A DNA stretch of 16,826 nt from Leptospiraceae bacterium (GTDB lineage: Bacteria; Spirochaetota; Leptospiria; Turneriellales; Turneriellaceae): contig JAEUSA010000277.1 in the NCBI GenBank assembly GCA_016788945.1, positions 1 to 16,826 of the forward strand, in the 5' to 3' direction. Below, piece by piece: positions 6,898 through 16,100 of the stretch. Made by a program: the position numbers and the translations under genes. Each line of letters starts with the position of its first letter. Positions within the stretch are counted from its first letter, which is position 1. The notes below the pieces were generated by a model. The model was given only the letters and a program-made list of their open reading frames with translations, ran no database searches and was not told where the DNA came from.

Positions 6898-9800
6898 TCA
6901 GTTCCGGTATAAATAATAGAGCGGCCTTGTCGAGGCTTGCTTTATTCCGAGGTTGGTCATCGTCGTGAAATAGGCTTCTTCAACGCCCATTTTACGCTGG
7001 ATCATGTTTTCTGCCAGCGCTTGGACGAATACGGCAAACCCCCCGTATGGCTCCGACTCTGCACAGAACAGGTGATATCCCCCCGGTTTGAGGCGGTGCA
7101 GCACCGACAATTTCACCGGCGCTGAATAAATTTGCAGCAATCCCCCGGCAGCGTCGAAAGGGGGTTTAACCACAAATGTGGCCGGGGGGCGTTTTTTTTC
7201 ACTACCCCACTGCGCAACGAGTGCTGAATGCAGTGTTTCGGGACGGGCGGATGCAAAACTGACCTCGGGCACGGCGCCACCGGAATAATCACCCGAAGCC
7301 TCGCCACCAAACATAATGACTTCGCGCGACGGCATCAGCTTTTCTTCGTTGAGCAAATTACCGCGCTGCGGCATCAGCAAATACCTTACTCCCGCGGGAA
7401 CTGCAGCCATGGCATTCTTATCGACGGCAGCGACGGTTGCAAAGTTTACCGTCGTGCCATCACTTTGCCAGCGATAATACTCGCCAGCAAAAAGTTTCGT
7501 GTAACCATACACGCCTGCTCCCGGATAATTCAGATCGGCGTTCTGTGCTGCAAGCACGAGCTTCAGCGCGGTCGCATGATCAGACTGTGAAAGATAATAT
7601 TTCGTGAGCATCGCGCAGGCTGACCCGCAGCGTGCCGCTTTATTGCCCGCCGAAACCAGCTCGCCGTACTCGGTAAGTTCGCGCTCAAGACCGTTGTCTG
7701 CGGCAAAACCGGATGAACGCAATAACGAAAAATCTGCCGGCGCCGGTGCGACTGTCTGCGCAAGACGCATCAGCTGATTGCGCGTACTGACAACACCCGA
7801 AGTTTCCCAATCGTCGGCCGTGATAAACTGTATCGCGCGCGCACCCTGTTCGAGAACGGCTTCGGCGCGCCCGAGCAGACCGTAAAAGCGCCTGGCCTGC
7901 GAATTCGTGCTTTGCGTAAGCCCGAGAGCCGAGATGGCCGCGAGCTGCTTGGCGATTTCACGGCTCGTCGAAATATCTGTCTCGCGCAGCGCAAGAACCC
8001 TGAGCAAAGAAAGCGCCAGCAAATTTTCCGCGACACCTAAATCGCCGCTTTGAATAGCGCGCCGGCTATAGCCGAGAGCGTCGCTTATGTAGCCCGCCGA
8101 GAGCTGCTGCACTGCGTATTGAATGAGCTCAGCGGAATTTAACTGCAGTGGGTAACCGGCCGCCCAACGTACGGCGTTAACGCGTTCGCTGAGCAGCGCA
8201 CTATCAGCCACTTCGTCGCGAACGCACGATTTCGCCACAAGCTTGAATTCAAGAGCCAGCATCGCCGCATTGCAAATTTCATATTTAAGATATTCATTGC
8301 GCAGCTTACCGGAAACCGAGACAAACAGCGCCGCATGCGAGACTTCCTGATCCGCGGCTTCCCAGGCAAAAGGTTTTGCAATGAGGGCGAGATTTCCTTC
8401 TGAAAAAGCGCGCAATTGCATCAGCGCGGCATATTCGTCGGGTGATTTGCTGATCGCAGCCTTCAGGCCTTCATGCTCACCGAGCAGTTTTTCGAAGGCG
8501 GCGAATTCACCTGCCCGCAGCAGTAGCTTCGCATAATCTTCGCGACGCCCGGTGCGCTCACCTACGGTTGCCGCGATGGCATCTATGTGGGGCTGTGCCT
8601 GATCTCGCTCACCGAGCATAAGATGTAATTCTGCGGCCTGCACGCGAAAATAGTGATCTTGCGGAAAAAGCCAAACAGCGTCGTCGGCGTAAGCTGCCGC
8701 TTCGCTGAACGTACGCGCCGAGCGCGCCGCGGCGATTTTTCGTACGTAGATGCCGCGCTGCGTCGCCGCCTGCGAACCCATCAATACCGATGTCTTTCCG
8801 GGTGCGATAACCGCGTTACCGGTAACAAGCGTCCCGGCAGCCGAGTTACCGTCGTCGAGGTATTTTTCAATGATTGCCTTTGCCTGCTTGCGGGGAGAAA
8901 ACGTATGCAACACCTGCCCGGCGCCCATCGCAGAAAAATAGAGATCCGCCGCGGTTGCGTAACGCATTTCGTCGGCGATATCTAAAACATCACGCGATGC
9001 CCGTGAAGCAATGGCAAAATTCGGGTTTCCCTTGAGACGAAACAGTGCTGCCGGTGTAACCGGGGCGTTATCAGCAAGAGTCGCCTTGCGCACCAAATCG
9101 GCCTCATAATCAATAATATTTCTGTGCTGCGGCAGCTTATCTGCATCGGCGGGTACGCGCAGCCGCGACACAGGCTGCGGAGTGGAATAGTCGAGCTCGT
9201 TGCCCGAACTCAAAGACAGTAGGCCACCGGCCTTGGCAAGCTGCAGCATATTGCGCTTCGCGAGGTCGGGGTTATTGCTGAAGTTCACTGCAGCACGCAG
9301 AGTGGTTTGTCTGGCAAGAGTCCTGAGCAGCGGATCATTGCCCGAAAGCGACAGCACCTGAGGCGCAACGACAAGTATGCGTGCCCGGGTTTTTCTAACT
9401 AAACCAATCAGATCTGCCGGCAATTGGTCTGCGTTGGCAGGTTTATACAAGTAAAAATTCAACGCCGCCCCCCTTCTGCCCTGTGCAGAAGCAGCGTGGA
9501 GCAAATAAATTTGATCGCGGGGCTTCAATACATAGATTAATCCTGCGGAGGCGACACGGGCAATTTCGGCTTCGGAGATACCGGCCGAAAAAAATGTCTC
9601 ATATCGGTAATCGAGGCGATCGGGACGCCGCAATTCGCGCCGCAACGCAACCACCTGAGCATCAAGATCGGCGAGTTCTTTTTCGGGAGCCTGCACACCC
9701 TGGCGCGCAAGCCGGGCCGCTCGGATATGGTTACTCAGCGCGGTACGCCGCTGTTCGGCAATCAATAAGCGGCTGAACAGGTCGTCCTTTTCACCATACA

Positions 9801-12800
9801 GTTTTAGATCGTCAAAATAAATTGGCAACGCGCTTAATTGCCGTTTCATTTCTTCAAAGCGCAGGGCCTGCACGTAATTACCCGAGGCAATGGCTTTTTC
9901 TGTGACAATATTACACAGCCGCTCGAAAAGATCGATGTTATCGCGCAGAAAACCTGGATTCGCAGCGAAGTAGTTTACGAGATTTTCATATTGAGCGACA
10001 CCGGGTTTATCCCCGCGTTCCGATTGTTCAAACAATCTGTTCAGACGGTACGTCGCAATCGCGTATTCAAGCTGCGCTCTGAACTCCTGACTGCGCTCTT
10101 GCACTTCTTTTAGTTCAGCAATCGAATCATCGTACAGGTTCATCTCCTGTAAGAGTTTCGCGCGATTCATTGCCAACTTTAAGCGTAGACCGTTGTTCTT
10201 CAGGTCGGGTTCAAAAGCGGAGTGAATTGGCAATGTCGTATCGCGCCCGTACCCACGAAAATATTTTAGCGCGGCATTAAAACCATCGTACCTTTGTTTT
10301 TTGCGTTCCAGAAACTGATCAAAAGATTCTTCGCGCGGCCTGACGCGGTCGGCAAAATCACTCAATTCTGCTTCGTGCGCATGGTAAAGCCCCTCGAAAA
10401 ACATCAGTGGCTGAAGTTCGTGCTGCACTTCGGCGGTGATTTTTGCTGCGTCTTCTTGCGACAGCACGGTTTTCGCCGCATCTTTATTTTTTTTCCGAGC
10501 TTCTTTTACTGCCTCTACCCGATCTTGAATTACAGCCTGCACATACCTGCGAATTTCTTCGGCTTCTTTGCGCGCGGTTGTGATTTTTTCGTCTATAGGT
10601 TTTGTCTCTGTTTCCAGTTTGCGCAACCGACATAGTTCAATATTCTTGCGCAGCGTGCGCGTAGCCATCGCATTACTATTCTTTTCTGCTGTTTTTAGTG
10701 CAGCCTCGTAGAGTTCACGGGCAGTATCCCAGTTTTTTAACTGAAACTCGATCTCAGCCCGCCGGCTGACTGCTGCGCTGTGTGTTTCGGCGCCATGCTT
10801 GGTCTTATCTTTTCTGGCATATTCAATCAGCTTTGCCAAAGCCTCGGAGGCTTCGTGCAGCAGCGATTTGCTGCGGTATATATCGGCGCGAATCGAATAC
10901 AACAACTGATAGCGGTTGACCGTTGGCAGTTCGAATGCAAGGTGATTTTCGCCGATATACACATCATCGTAAGATAATTTATAAAAAGCACCGACGATGG
11001 TGGTCCAGGGCTCATAGATCCAAAACCATTTAATCCGCAATTTGAACTTCGGTACCTCGATCTCAGGTTCTTGCGCCAGTGCCTTTTCAGCGCGCGCGGT
11101 ATTCGCGAGCGAAGAGCTGAAATTACCCTGCCGCAACTGCAGGCGGGCTAACTCGAGATATGTCATGGAAACCGGTGTATCTGCACCAACGCTCTTGCGC
11201 TCTCGCAACACGGTACGATGGTAATCAATCGCGGCCGAGAAATTCTGCATATACTCGCTGTTCAAGGCGAAAATCTTGTACGCTATTTCGCGGCGTTGCT
11301 GATTCAGCCGCTGCTTATCAGCCGGTAAACCAGCGAGCGGATAACGTGCGTTCAGGTTTGCTTCGACATATTGCAGATAACGTGCCGCTATGTCATTTTT
11401 GCCGTTGAAATAGAGCGCGCGCCCATAATGATAATAAAACATCATCTGCTGTTCGGGAGATTCAAACTGAAAATCGGGATTACCCTTTGCGTCGAGTATG
11501 GACGAGTAGTGTGCCTCTGCCTGACTGTAGTTGTTCAGCAAAAAGTAGTTATTCGCAATATTGAGGTGAAAGCTGTTGCGGATGCGCGGCGAACCGGTTT
11601 TTCCAAACAGAGCCAGCGTTTTCTGGTACAAACGAATATTCTTTTCGAACAGGTAATCGGGAAAATAAGCACGGTATAGCGATTCGTAAATTTCCCGGTC
11701 TCTTTTTCCCGAAGCGGCATCGAGCACGATCTCGCGTTTTTCGTCTATGAACTGGTACATCCACCCGAGCATGATGTACGCGTCGGCAAAACGTGCGTTG
11801 GCAAAAAAACACCAGTTAAGATCGATTTCTGCCTTACGGAAATACTCAAAGACGCGCTTCTTAGCAGACTTCGAGAGTCCTTCATTCTCGGCGATAAGGT
11901 GTGTTCTGATGCCGAGCTGCGCCCTGAGAAATCCGCGACCGAAAATAAATTCTGAGACCAGAAAGCGCCGCGCTGTATCAATGCGAGAATCGTAAAACTC
12001 GAGAATTTTTTCTAACAGCGCTTCATCATTGCCCGCCGCACGCAACGCCACCTGATCGAGATCGAGCGCGTCATCGAGCAGTTTGCCACCACCAATCTCT
12101 TTGGTAAGCCGATTGGCGTGAGCTGAAAGATACAGATCGAGCAGGGCTTGGTACTCGGCCGCAGCCTCGCTATCTTTACCTTCGGCCCTGAAAATACCAG
12201 CACGGTCGTTATGGTATTGGGCAATCTTAGCGATAATTTCCTGTGCGCTCTTCGGCGCCTCAGAGTCGTGGAATGAACTAATGGCGGCAGAAAAAATAGC
12301 GATCGCTTCTGCTGCCCCCGACTGCACCTCGGCGATCTTTCCGCGAATAATTTCAGCATCGTAATACAGAAGCGAGCCGGGTGCTGCGAGTGATTTTACT
12401 TTTTCGGCCGCCGCCGTCGATTCTGCATACCGGCCTTTTGCCAAAGCGTCGCCGGCGATGGCGAGCCACAACAGTGCATGCGCCGTGCGGTGGCTTTTTT
12501 CGGGATACGCACTGAGAAATTCGCGTTGCGCTGCCTGCCCACCGGCGGCAACTTGCCTGTTGTAGAAGCCGCCAAGGGCGATTTCCGCCTGCCGGCGGAT
12601 ATGCGGCCGAACGGTCACCTGCGTGGTTTTCAGACCGGAAAAATAGCGCGGTACCAACGCTATGTCTCGCTGATCAGCAAGCAGGTAAATCAACTCGAGT
12701 GCCGGCAGAGTCGCCGAATCGGCAACGCCACTTTCGAGCAGAAGTTCATCCGTCGCGAGATAAGCGGAATTTGCCCGAATGACGCGGCGAATAACCTCGA

Positions 12801-14439
12801 CCGCCTGTTTATGCCTGCCTTCGCGCAGGTAAAATCGCGCCTGTTCGTGGCGGATAAAAGAGAGTATTGCCTGATAGTCGCGCCCATCATCGGCGTCGCC
12901 GTCCCGGTACTCGTTCCAGATCTTTTTTTCGCTGAGCACCACATTAAAATAGTCTTCGGGATCACCGGTATCGGCGAGCGGTTCAAGATGCACAATTCCT
13001 TTGAGATCCCGATAGTCGGGTATCATCACGGAAAAATCATTGAGTAACCGGTAGATTGCCTGCTCTTCGACCGTGAGGTCACGGATAAATTCCTGAAATT
13101 CGTAGTCATTATTCTTGTCGCACCGCGACAGCCGAATGCGGCTGATAGCTTCATAAACTTCAATATCCGCCGAGTTTTCGTACGCAGTCGGTAGCTGCTT
13201 GAAACCCATGCAGGGCCGCGTCTTGTTTTTGGCGCGCACCATCATATCGCGCAGATAGGTCTGCTGCTGGCGTATGTCTGGCCGTGCGGGAATCGCGCCG
13301 GAAAGCGGAATAAAACCAACGTTAATGTCTTCGCCTTTCAGCTGCGCGACGAGAACGCTACCACCGATGAAACCGCTGACCCGCGAATCAAACACATGAT
13401 CACTGCGCGCAGTCAGCGGAATATATTCGTCATCATCTACCGCACCATCGTCGAGCGTGTCGAGTGGCGCATCGGTATCATCGTCATCTGGCTCGATGCG
13501 TATGATCTGTCCTGAATCTTTTCTGTCGATCTGACCGTCACCGTTGCTGTCAGCGGAAATGCGCGTCAGCACAATCGATTTGCCATCGGGAGTATAAGTC
13601 GGATAAAAATCTAAGTACTTGCCTGAAGTGAAGCGGCGTCTTTTTCCGCTGGCGATGTCGATTTCGTACACCGCGCCGGCAGAACCGGCACCTTCGTAAG
13701 AAATATAGACGATTCGTTTGCCGTCCGGAGAAAACGACGGCATAACACCGCCTTTGGTAGTCAGCTGCCGCTTTTCTTCTGGGTTAGATACCGGCATGAG
13801 CCAGATATTCTGCAGAGCACCGGCACCGGGGCCGAGGTCGTCGGCGTGTTGCGGTACAAGGTCTGAACTGTAAGCAATCCAATTGCCGTCGGGCGACCAC
13901 GCAGGGTTCGCATCGCGCGACCGGATGCGCTTTTTCTCGCTATTTGTCAGATTTTTTGCGCGCGAAGCAAACCATTCATCACCCGGCTGCTCACGATCAC
14001 GATGCAACTCGATCAGTTTTTTAGGATTAACCTTCAGCAAGATTATATCACCGTCGGGGTCGAGTTCATCGTCAACGTAGACAAGGTATTTACCGTCGGG
14101 GCTGATGGAAGGTTCGCGCTGGTTGGTTGCCGTCGTCACCACCGGTACCGAAAAAACGTCGTTCAGATCGCGCAGGTAGATGTCATAATTTCCTGAGGTG
14201 TTGGAAGAAAAATAGAGATACTTCTGGTCATGGCTGATCGTGCCGCTATACGATTCACCGCGCTCGAGCGTCACCGGAATAATTCCGCCGTAACCCCGTT
14301 CATAGCGGTCTTGATATAAATTCTGGTAACTGAATTTAGCTTCGTCGCGCTGCTGCGACGATGCACAGTTCAACATCAGCACGGCTAAAGCCGCTACAAA
14401 AACGGAGCGTGTCAGCAGAAAATTACCGGAGACCCGCAC
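6898..14439 (-). CDS. Giant lipoprotein: TolB-like beta-propeller, TPR array and CHAT-like module lacking a recognisable Cys
   Basis: The 2513-residue protein starts with a signal peptide and a spirochaete-style lipobox ending at Cys25 (LMLNC), so it is probably lipid-anchored in the envelope. Residues about 65-320 hold at least five PD40/TolB-type propeller repeats (SPDG at 113-116, 182-185, 237-240; TPDG at 283-286). The last includes a calcium-loop-like DSNGDGQID (297-305). Residues about 530-1600 are helical TPR-like repeats with a charged coiled coil near 1264-1340. A TPR-to-CHAT type linker follows, then a CHAT-like region (about 1630-1850): GLIYVL near 1633, ILVVAP near 1687, QHRN near 1770, and SAMGAGQVLHTF near 1837. 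Where CHAT peptidases have the catalytic Cys, this protein reads about AIASRAS near 1808. More helical repeats follow, and the last about 150 residues may be a second CHAT-like half. The start is GTG (14439-14437) with GGGAG ten bases upstream, overlapping the previous stop. Function unknown; probably sensing or scaffolding. Confidence 0.85.
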   Translation of the reverse strand: MRVSGNFLLTRSVFVAALAVLMLNCASSQQRDEAKFSYQNLYQDRYERGYGGIIPVTLERGESYSGTISHDQKYLYFSSNTSGNYDIYLRDLNDVFSVPVVTTATNQREPSISPDGKYLVYVDDELDPDGDIILLKVNPKKLIELHRDREQPGDEWFASRAKNLTNSEKKRIRSRDANPAWSPDGNWIAYSSDLVPQHADDLGPGAGALQNIWLMPVSNPEEKRQLTTKGGVMPSFSPDGKRIVYISYEGAGSAGAVYEIDIASGKRRRFTSGKYLDFYPTYTPDGKSIVLTRISADSNGDGQIDRKDSGQIIRIEPDDDDTDAPLDTLDDGAVDDDEYIPLTARSDHVFDSRVSGFIGGSVLVAQLKGEDINVGFIPLSGAIPARPDIRQQQTYLRDMMVRAKNKTRPCMGFKQLPTAYENSADIEVYEAISRIRLSRCDKNNDYEFQEFIRDLTVEEQAIYRLLNDFSVMIPDYRDLKGIVHLEPLADTGDPEDYFNVVLSEKKIWNEYRDGDADDGRDYQAILSFIRHEQARFYLREGRHKQAVEVIRRVIRANSAYLATDELLLESGVADSATLPALELIYLLADQRDIALVPRYFSGLKTTQVTVRPHIRRQAEIALGGFYNRQVAAGGQAAQREFLSAYPEKSHRTAHALLWLAIAGDALAKGRYAESTAAAEKVKSLAAPGSLLYYDAEIIRGKIAEVQSGAAEAIAIFSAAISSFHDSEAPKSAQEIIAKIAQYHNDRAGIFRAEGKDSEAAAEYQALLDLYLSAHANRLTKEIGGGKLLDDALDLDQVALRAAGNDEALLEKILEFYDSRIDTARRFLVSEFIFGRGFLRAQLGIRTHLIAENEGLSKSAKKRVFEYFRKAEIDLNWCFFANARFADAYIMLGWMYQFIDEKREIVLDAASGKRDREIYESLYRAYFPDYLFEKNIRLYQKTLALFGKTGSPRIRNSFHLNIANNYFLLNNYSQAEAHYSSILDAKGNPDFQFESPEQQMMFYYHYGRALYFNGKNDIAARYLQYVEANLNARYPLAGLPADKQRLNQQRREIAYKIFALNSEYMQNFSAAIDYHRTVLRERKSVGADTPVSMTYLELARLQLRQGNFSSSLANTARAEKALAQEPEIEVPKFKLRIKWFWIYEPWTTIVGAFYKLSYDDVYIGENHLAFELPTVNRYQLLYSIRADIYRSKSLLHEASEALAKLIEYARKDKTKHGAETHSAAVSRRAEIEFQLKNWDTARELYEAALKTAEKNSNAMATRTLRKNIELCRLRKLETETKPIDEKITTARKEAEEIRRYVQAVIQDRVEAVKEARKKNKDAAKTVLSQEDAAKITAEVQHELQPLMFFEGLYHAHEAELSDFADRVRPREESFDQFLERKKQRYDGFNAALKYFRGYGRDTTLPIHSAFEPDLKNNGLRLKLAMNRAKLLQEMNLYDDSIAELKEVQERSQEFRAQLEYAIATYRLNRLFEQSERGDKPGVAQYENLVNYFAANPGFLRDNIDLFERLCNIVTEKAIASGNYVQALRFEEMKRQLSALPIYFDDLKLYGEKDDLFSRLLIAEQRRTALSNHIRAARLARQGVQAPEKELADLDAQVVALRRELRRPDRLDYRYETFFSAGISEAEIARVASAGLIYVLKPRDQIYLLHAASAQGRRGAALNFYLYKPANADQLPADLIGLVRKTRARILVVAPQVLSLSGNDPLLRTLARQTTLRAAVNFSNNPDLAKRNMLQLAKAGGLLSLSSGNELDYSTPQPVSRLRVPADADKLPQHRNIIDYEADLVRKATLADNAPVTPAALFRLKGNPNFAIASRASRDVLDIADEMRYATAADLYFSAMGAGQVLHTFSPRKQAKAIIEKYLDDGNSAAGTLVTGNAVIAPGKTSVLMGSQAATQRGIYVRKIAAARSARTFSEAAAYADDAVWLFPQDHYFRVQAAELHLMLGERDQAQPHIDAIAATVGERTGRREDYAKLLLRAGEFAAFEKLLGEHEGLKAAISKSPDEYAALMQLRAFSEGNLALIAKPFAWEAADQEVSHAALFVSVSGKLRNEYLKYEICNAAMLALEFKLVAKSCVRDEVADSALLSERVNAVRWAAGYPLQLNSAELIQYAVQQLSAGYISDALGYSRRAIQSGDLGVAENLLALSLLRVLALRETDISTSREIAKQLAAISALGLTQSTNSQARRFYGLLGRAEAVLEQGARAIQFITADDWETSGVVSTRNQLMRLAQTVAPAPADFSLLRSSGFAADNGLERELTEYGELVSAGNKAARCGSACAMLTKYYLSQSDHATALKLVLAAQNADLNYPGAGVYGYTKLFAGEYYRWQSDGTTVNFATVAAVDKNAMAAVPAGVRYLLMPQRGNLLNEEKLMPSREVIMFGGEASGDYSGGAVPEVSFASARPETLHSALVAQWGSEKKRPPATFVVKPPFDAAGGLLQIYSAPVKLSVLHRLKPGGYHLFCAESEPYGGFAVFVQALAENMIQRKMGVEEAYFTTMTNLGIKQASTRPLYYLYRN

Positions 14440-14453
14440 TGCGGAAAATCTCC

Positions 14454-15182
14454 CTATTGAACGCGGAATTCCTGTGAGGCGAGCACTTCGCCGTTGGGAG
14501 CCAGCACATGAATTCTGAATCGGCCCGCATGATCGAAGTTCTCTTTCTGGAATTGTGTCGTGAAGTAGCGCCAGTTAGACTTTACACTGCCTTCGATCTG
14601 TGCCATCGTCTCTTCTTTCATCATATTGCTCGAGTCAGAGTAGACCTCGGTCAGCCGGGTAATCAGTTTTTCTTGTCCAAGGCGGCCGCCACTGGAAAAC
14701 AACAGGTAGACGGTCTTATTGCGCGGGAACGAAAGATTCGTCGTCGCCAGATTCTTTGCCGTGGTTTCTTCAATTGCGGTATTCGAGAGGTAAATCGTCG
14801 GCCGCGAACCGGGTGAAAAAAACGCCCAGTACATCAGGCTCAGCACCAACAGGCCGACGACGCCGAACACCGCATAGCGGCGCCAGCGTGGCGGCTCATC
14901 GTCGTCGGCAAATGCTGCGGGCTGGCTCGGGCCCGCCGTCAGTCTTTTCAGGCGGCTTTCCATAATTCTGCCTGTTTCTTTTTCTTCTTTTTGTTGCGGC
15001 AAGTCATTTTTGCCTTCGCTTTTAGCGGCTTCCTCTGGTAAAGGCGATGCATCTTGTTCGTTCTCGCTGCGCGAACGGCGCATATCAGAGACAAAATCAC
15101 CGAGTTCAGAGCTTTCCTGCCCCTTGTCACTGAGGTTATCGGCAACGGCTTTGCGAAAAATATCCTTGCGCGACTTTTTCAA
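14454..15182 (-). CDS. Single-pass membrane protein of unknown function, coupled to ParA
   Basis: I do not recognise this 242-residue protein. It has a charged, low-complexity cytoplasmic-type N-terminus (1-100, rich in Lys, Glu, Ser), one hydrophobic helix (103-121, preceded by RWRR) and a C-terminal domain of about 120 residues that should be outside the cytoplasmic membrane by the positive-inside rule. The outer domain ends in beta-like strands (RFRIHVLAPNGEVLASQEFR, 221-240). The start codon is TTG (15182-15180), chosen because it overlaps the ParA stop (TTGA) and has a strong GGGGGAG site seven bases upstream; no ATG fits near the N-terminus. The stop is followed 14 bases later by the GTG of the giant lipoprotein. 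It could bridge the cytoplasmic ParA and the envelope lipoprotein, which is an inference from gene order and topology. Confidence 0.8.
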   Translation of the reverse strand: MKKSRKDIFRKAVADNLSDKGQESSELGDFVSDMRRSRSENEQDASPLPEEAAKSEGKNDLPQQKEEKETGRIMESRLKRLTAGPSQPAAFADDDEPPRWRRYAVFGVVGLLVLSLMYWAFFSPGSRPTIYLSNTAIEETTAKNLATTNLSFPRNKTVYLLFSSGGRLGQEKLITRLTEVYSDSSNMMKEETMAQIEGSVKSNWRYFTTQFQKENFDHAGRFRIHVLAPNGEVLASQEFRVQ

Positions 15183-15970
15183 GGCGGAGCTCCCCCTCGG
15201 TCTGCGGCAAAAACCGCCTCGAGTTCGTCTGCCAGCGCCGCGTATGCCGTTGCCACCTTATTGCCGGGTGCATAGTCATGAATATCCTGACGCATCAGGT
15301 GTGCCTCTTCGACTGCTACCGAACGCGGTATCGTCGTCTTGAGCATCGGCAGAATTTTTTCCACCTCGGGTATCATTGCCTGCGACAGCGTCGTGCGACC
15401 GTCATGCAGCGTGAGGCATCCGCCGGCAATCTTCAGGTGCGCGTTGTAGCGCCGGTTTACCGTCGTCACCGCATCGCGTATATTCTGGATACCATCGATC
15501 GAAAATTTCGAGATCTGCAGCGGAATAAGCAAAAAATCCGCCGACACCATCGCATTGATCGTAATGACCGAAAGCGACGGCGGGCAATCGAGAATGATGA
15601 TATCAAATTCGTGGCGCAGCGATTGCAGTGCATCATTCAGCCTGAAGAACCCGTCGAGCGCACCGGAAAGCTGCGATTCGACCTCGACGAGGTGCAGGTT
15701 CGAAGGTATAATGCTGAGATTCGGCATTTTGGTCGCATACAACACACCGCTTTCGGGTTTCTTCGTCTGAAAAAGAGAATAAACCGAACGCTCCGGGGTA
15801 ATCTCTTGATTGCCGAGCAGAATAGACGTGGCGTTGCGCTGCGAATCGAGGTCGATCAGCAAAACCTTGCGGTCGGCATTTTTGCGCGCGAAAGCATGTG
15901 CCAGCGATAGCGCGGTGGTGGTCTTGGCGACGCCGCCTTTCTGGTTGGTGATAGATAGAACAATCGCCAT
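15179..15970 (-). CDS. ParA/MinD-family partitioning-type ATPase, no ParB neighbour
   Basis: ParA-family ATPases dimerise on ATP and position cargo (DNA, flagella, receptors or cell-pole complexes) on nucleoid or membrane. The 263-residue product has the deviant Walker A KGGVAKTTT (11-19, signature Lys11 and Lys16), the Walker A-prime segment LLIDLDSQRNAT (37-48, Asp40; Ser where Pro is common) and Walker B IILDCPPSL (125-133, Asp128). I chose ATG 15970-15968 because the family starts just before the P-loop; an upstream in-frame ATG at 16024 would add 18 unrelated residues. No ParB, parS cluster or C-terminal membrane helix is seen, so chromosome partitioning is not implied. Its stop overlaps the TTG start of the membrane protein, suggesting they act together. 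Confidence 0.9.
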   Translation of the reverse strand: MAIVLSITNQKGGVAKTTTALSLAHAFARKNADRKVLLIDLDSQRNATSILLGNQEITPERSVYSLFQTKKPESGVLYATKMPNLSIIPSNLHLVEVESQLSGALDGFFRLNDALQSLRHEFDIIILDCPPSLSVITINAMVSADFLLIPLQISKFSIDGIQNIRDAVTTVNRRYNAHLKIAGGCLTLHDGRTTLSQAMIPEVEKILPMLKTTIPRSVAVEEAHLMRQDIHDYAPGNKVATAYAALADELEAVFAADRGGAPP

Positions 15971-16100
15971 AACTTCTGCACTACGGAAAATAAATATGAA
16001 GCGCAGGTGTTCGTGCATTGCCACGCAAAACAGCCGAACCGGCCTCTGTGCGGTTAATACAGCAACACGATCTCAGATTGGCGGTCGTTTTTTCCGTAGC
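15971..16100 (-). other. Intergenic region between tal and parA, possible weak terminator and promoter
   Basis: This 130-bp gap is the longest non-coding stretch inside the window and the likeliest transcription break. A short perfect hairpin GCCG-AAC-CGGC (16033-16043) is followed on the minus strand by TGTTTT, a weak terminator candidate after the transaldolase gene. Nearer parA, an AT-rich segment at 15988-16000 (TTCATATTTAT on the minus strand) could be a -10 region, but I find no convincing -35 at proper spacing. Neither signal is strong. Confidence 0.3.

Noticed and set aside
12478..13047. 189-codon open frame on the plus strand inside the giant gene
   Set aside because: It lies opposite the continuous 2513-codon frame, shows no family motif, and the minus-strand reading carries TPR-like periodicity here.
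6898..14439. Possible assembly fusion of several genes into one long frame
   Set aside because: The frame is open throughout with consistent TPR-like character and one signal peptide at the start. No internal stop-start pair or ribosome site suggesting separate genes was seen.
15278..15910. 210-codon open frame on the plus strand opposite parA
   Set aside because: It is the antisense shadow of a gene with all ParA motifs. Its translation is Arg/His-rich with no recognisable domain, and no ribosome site or promoter supports it.
15179..15970. Chromosomal parAB locus or replication origin
   Set aside because: No ParB, no repeated parS-like palindromes and no DnaA-box cluster were seen around it.
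15971..16024. Longer ParA N-terminus from 16024
   Set aside because: The family begins just before the P-loop. The added 18 residues are unrelated and fall in the AT-rich probable promoter region.
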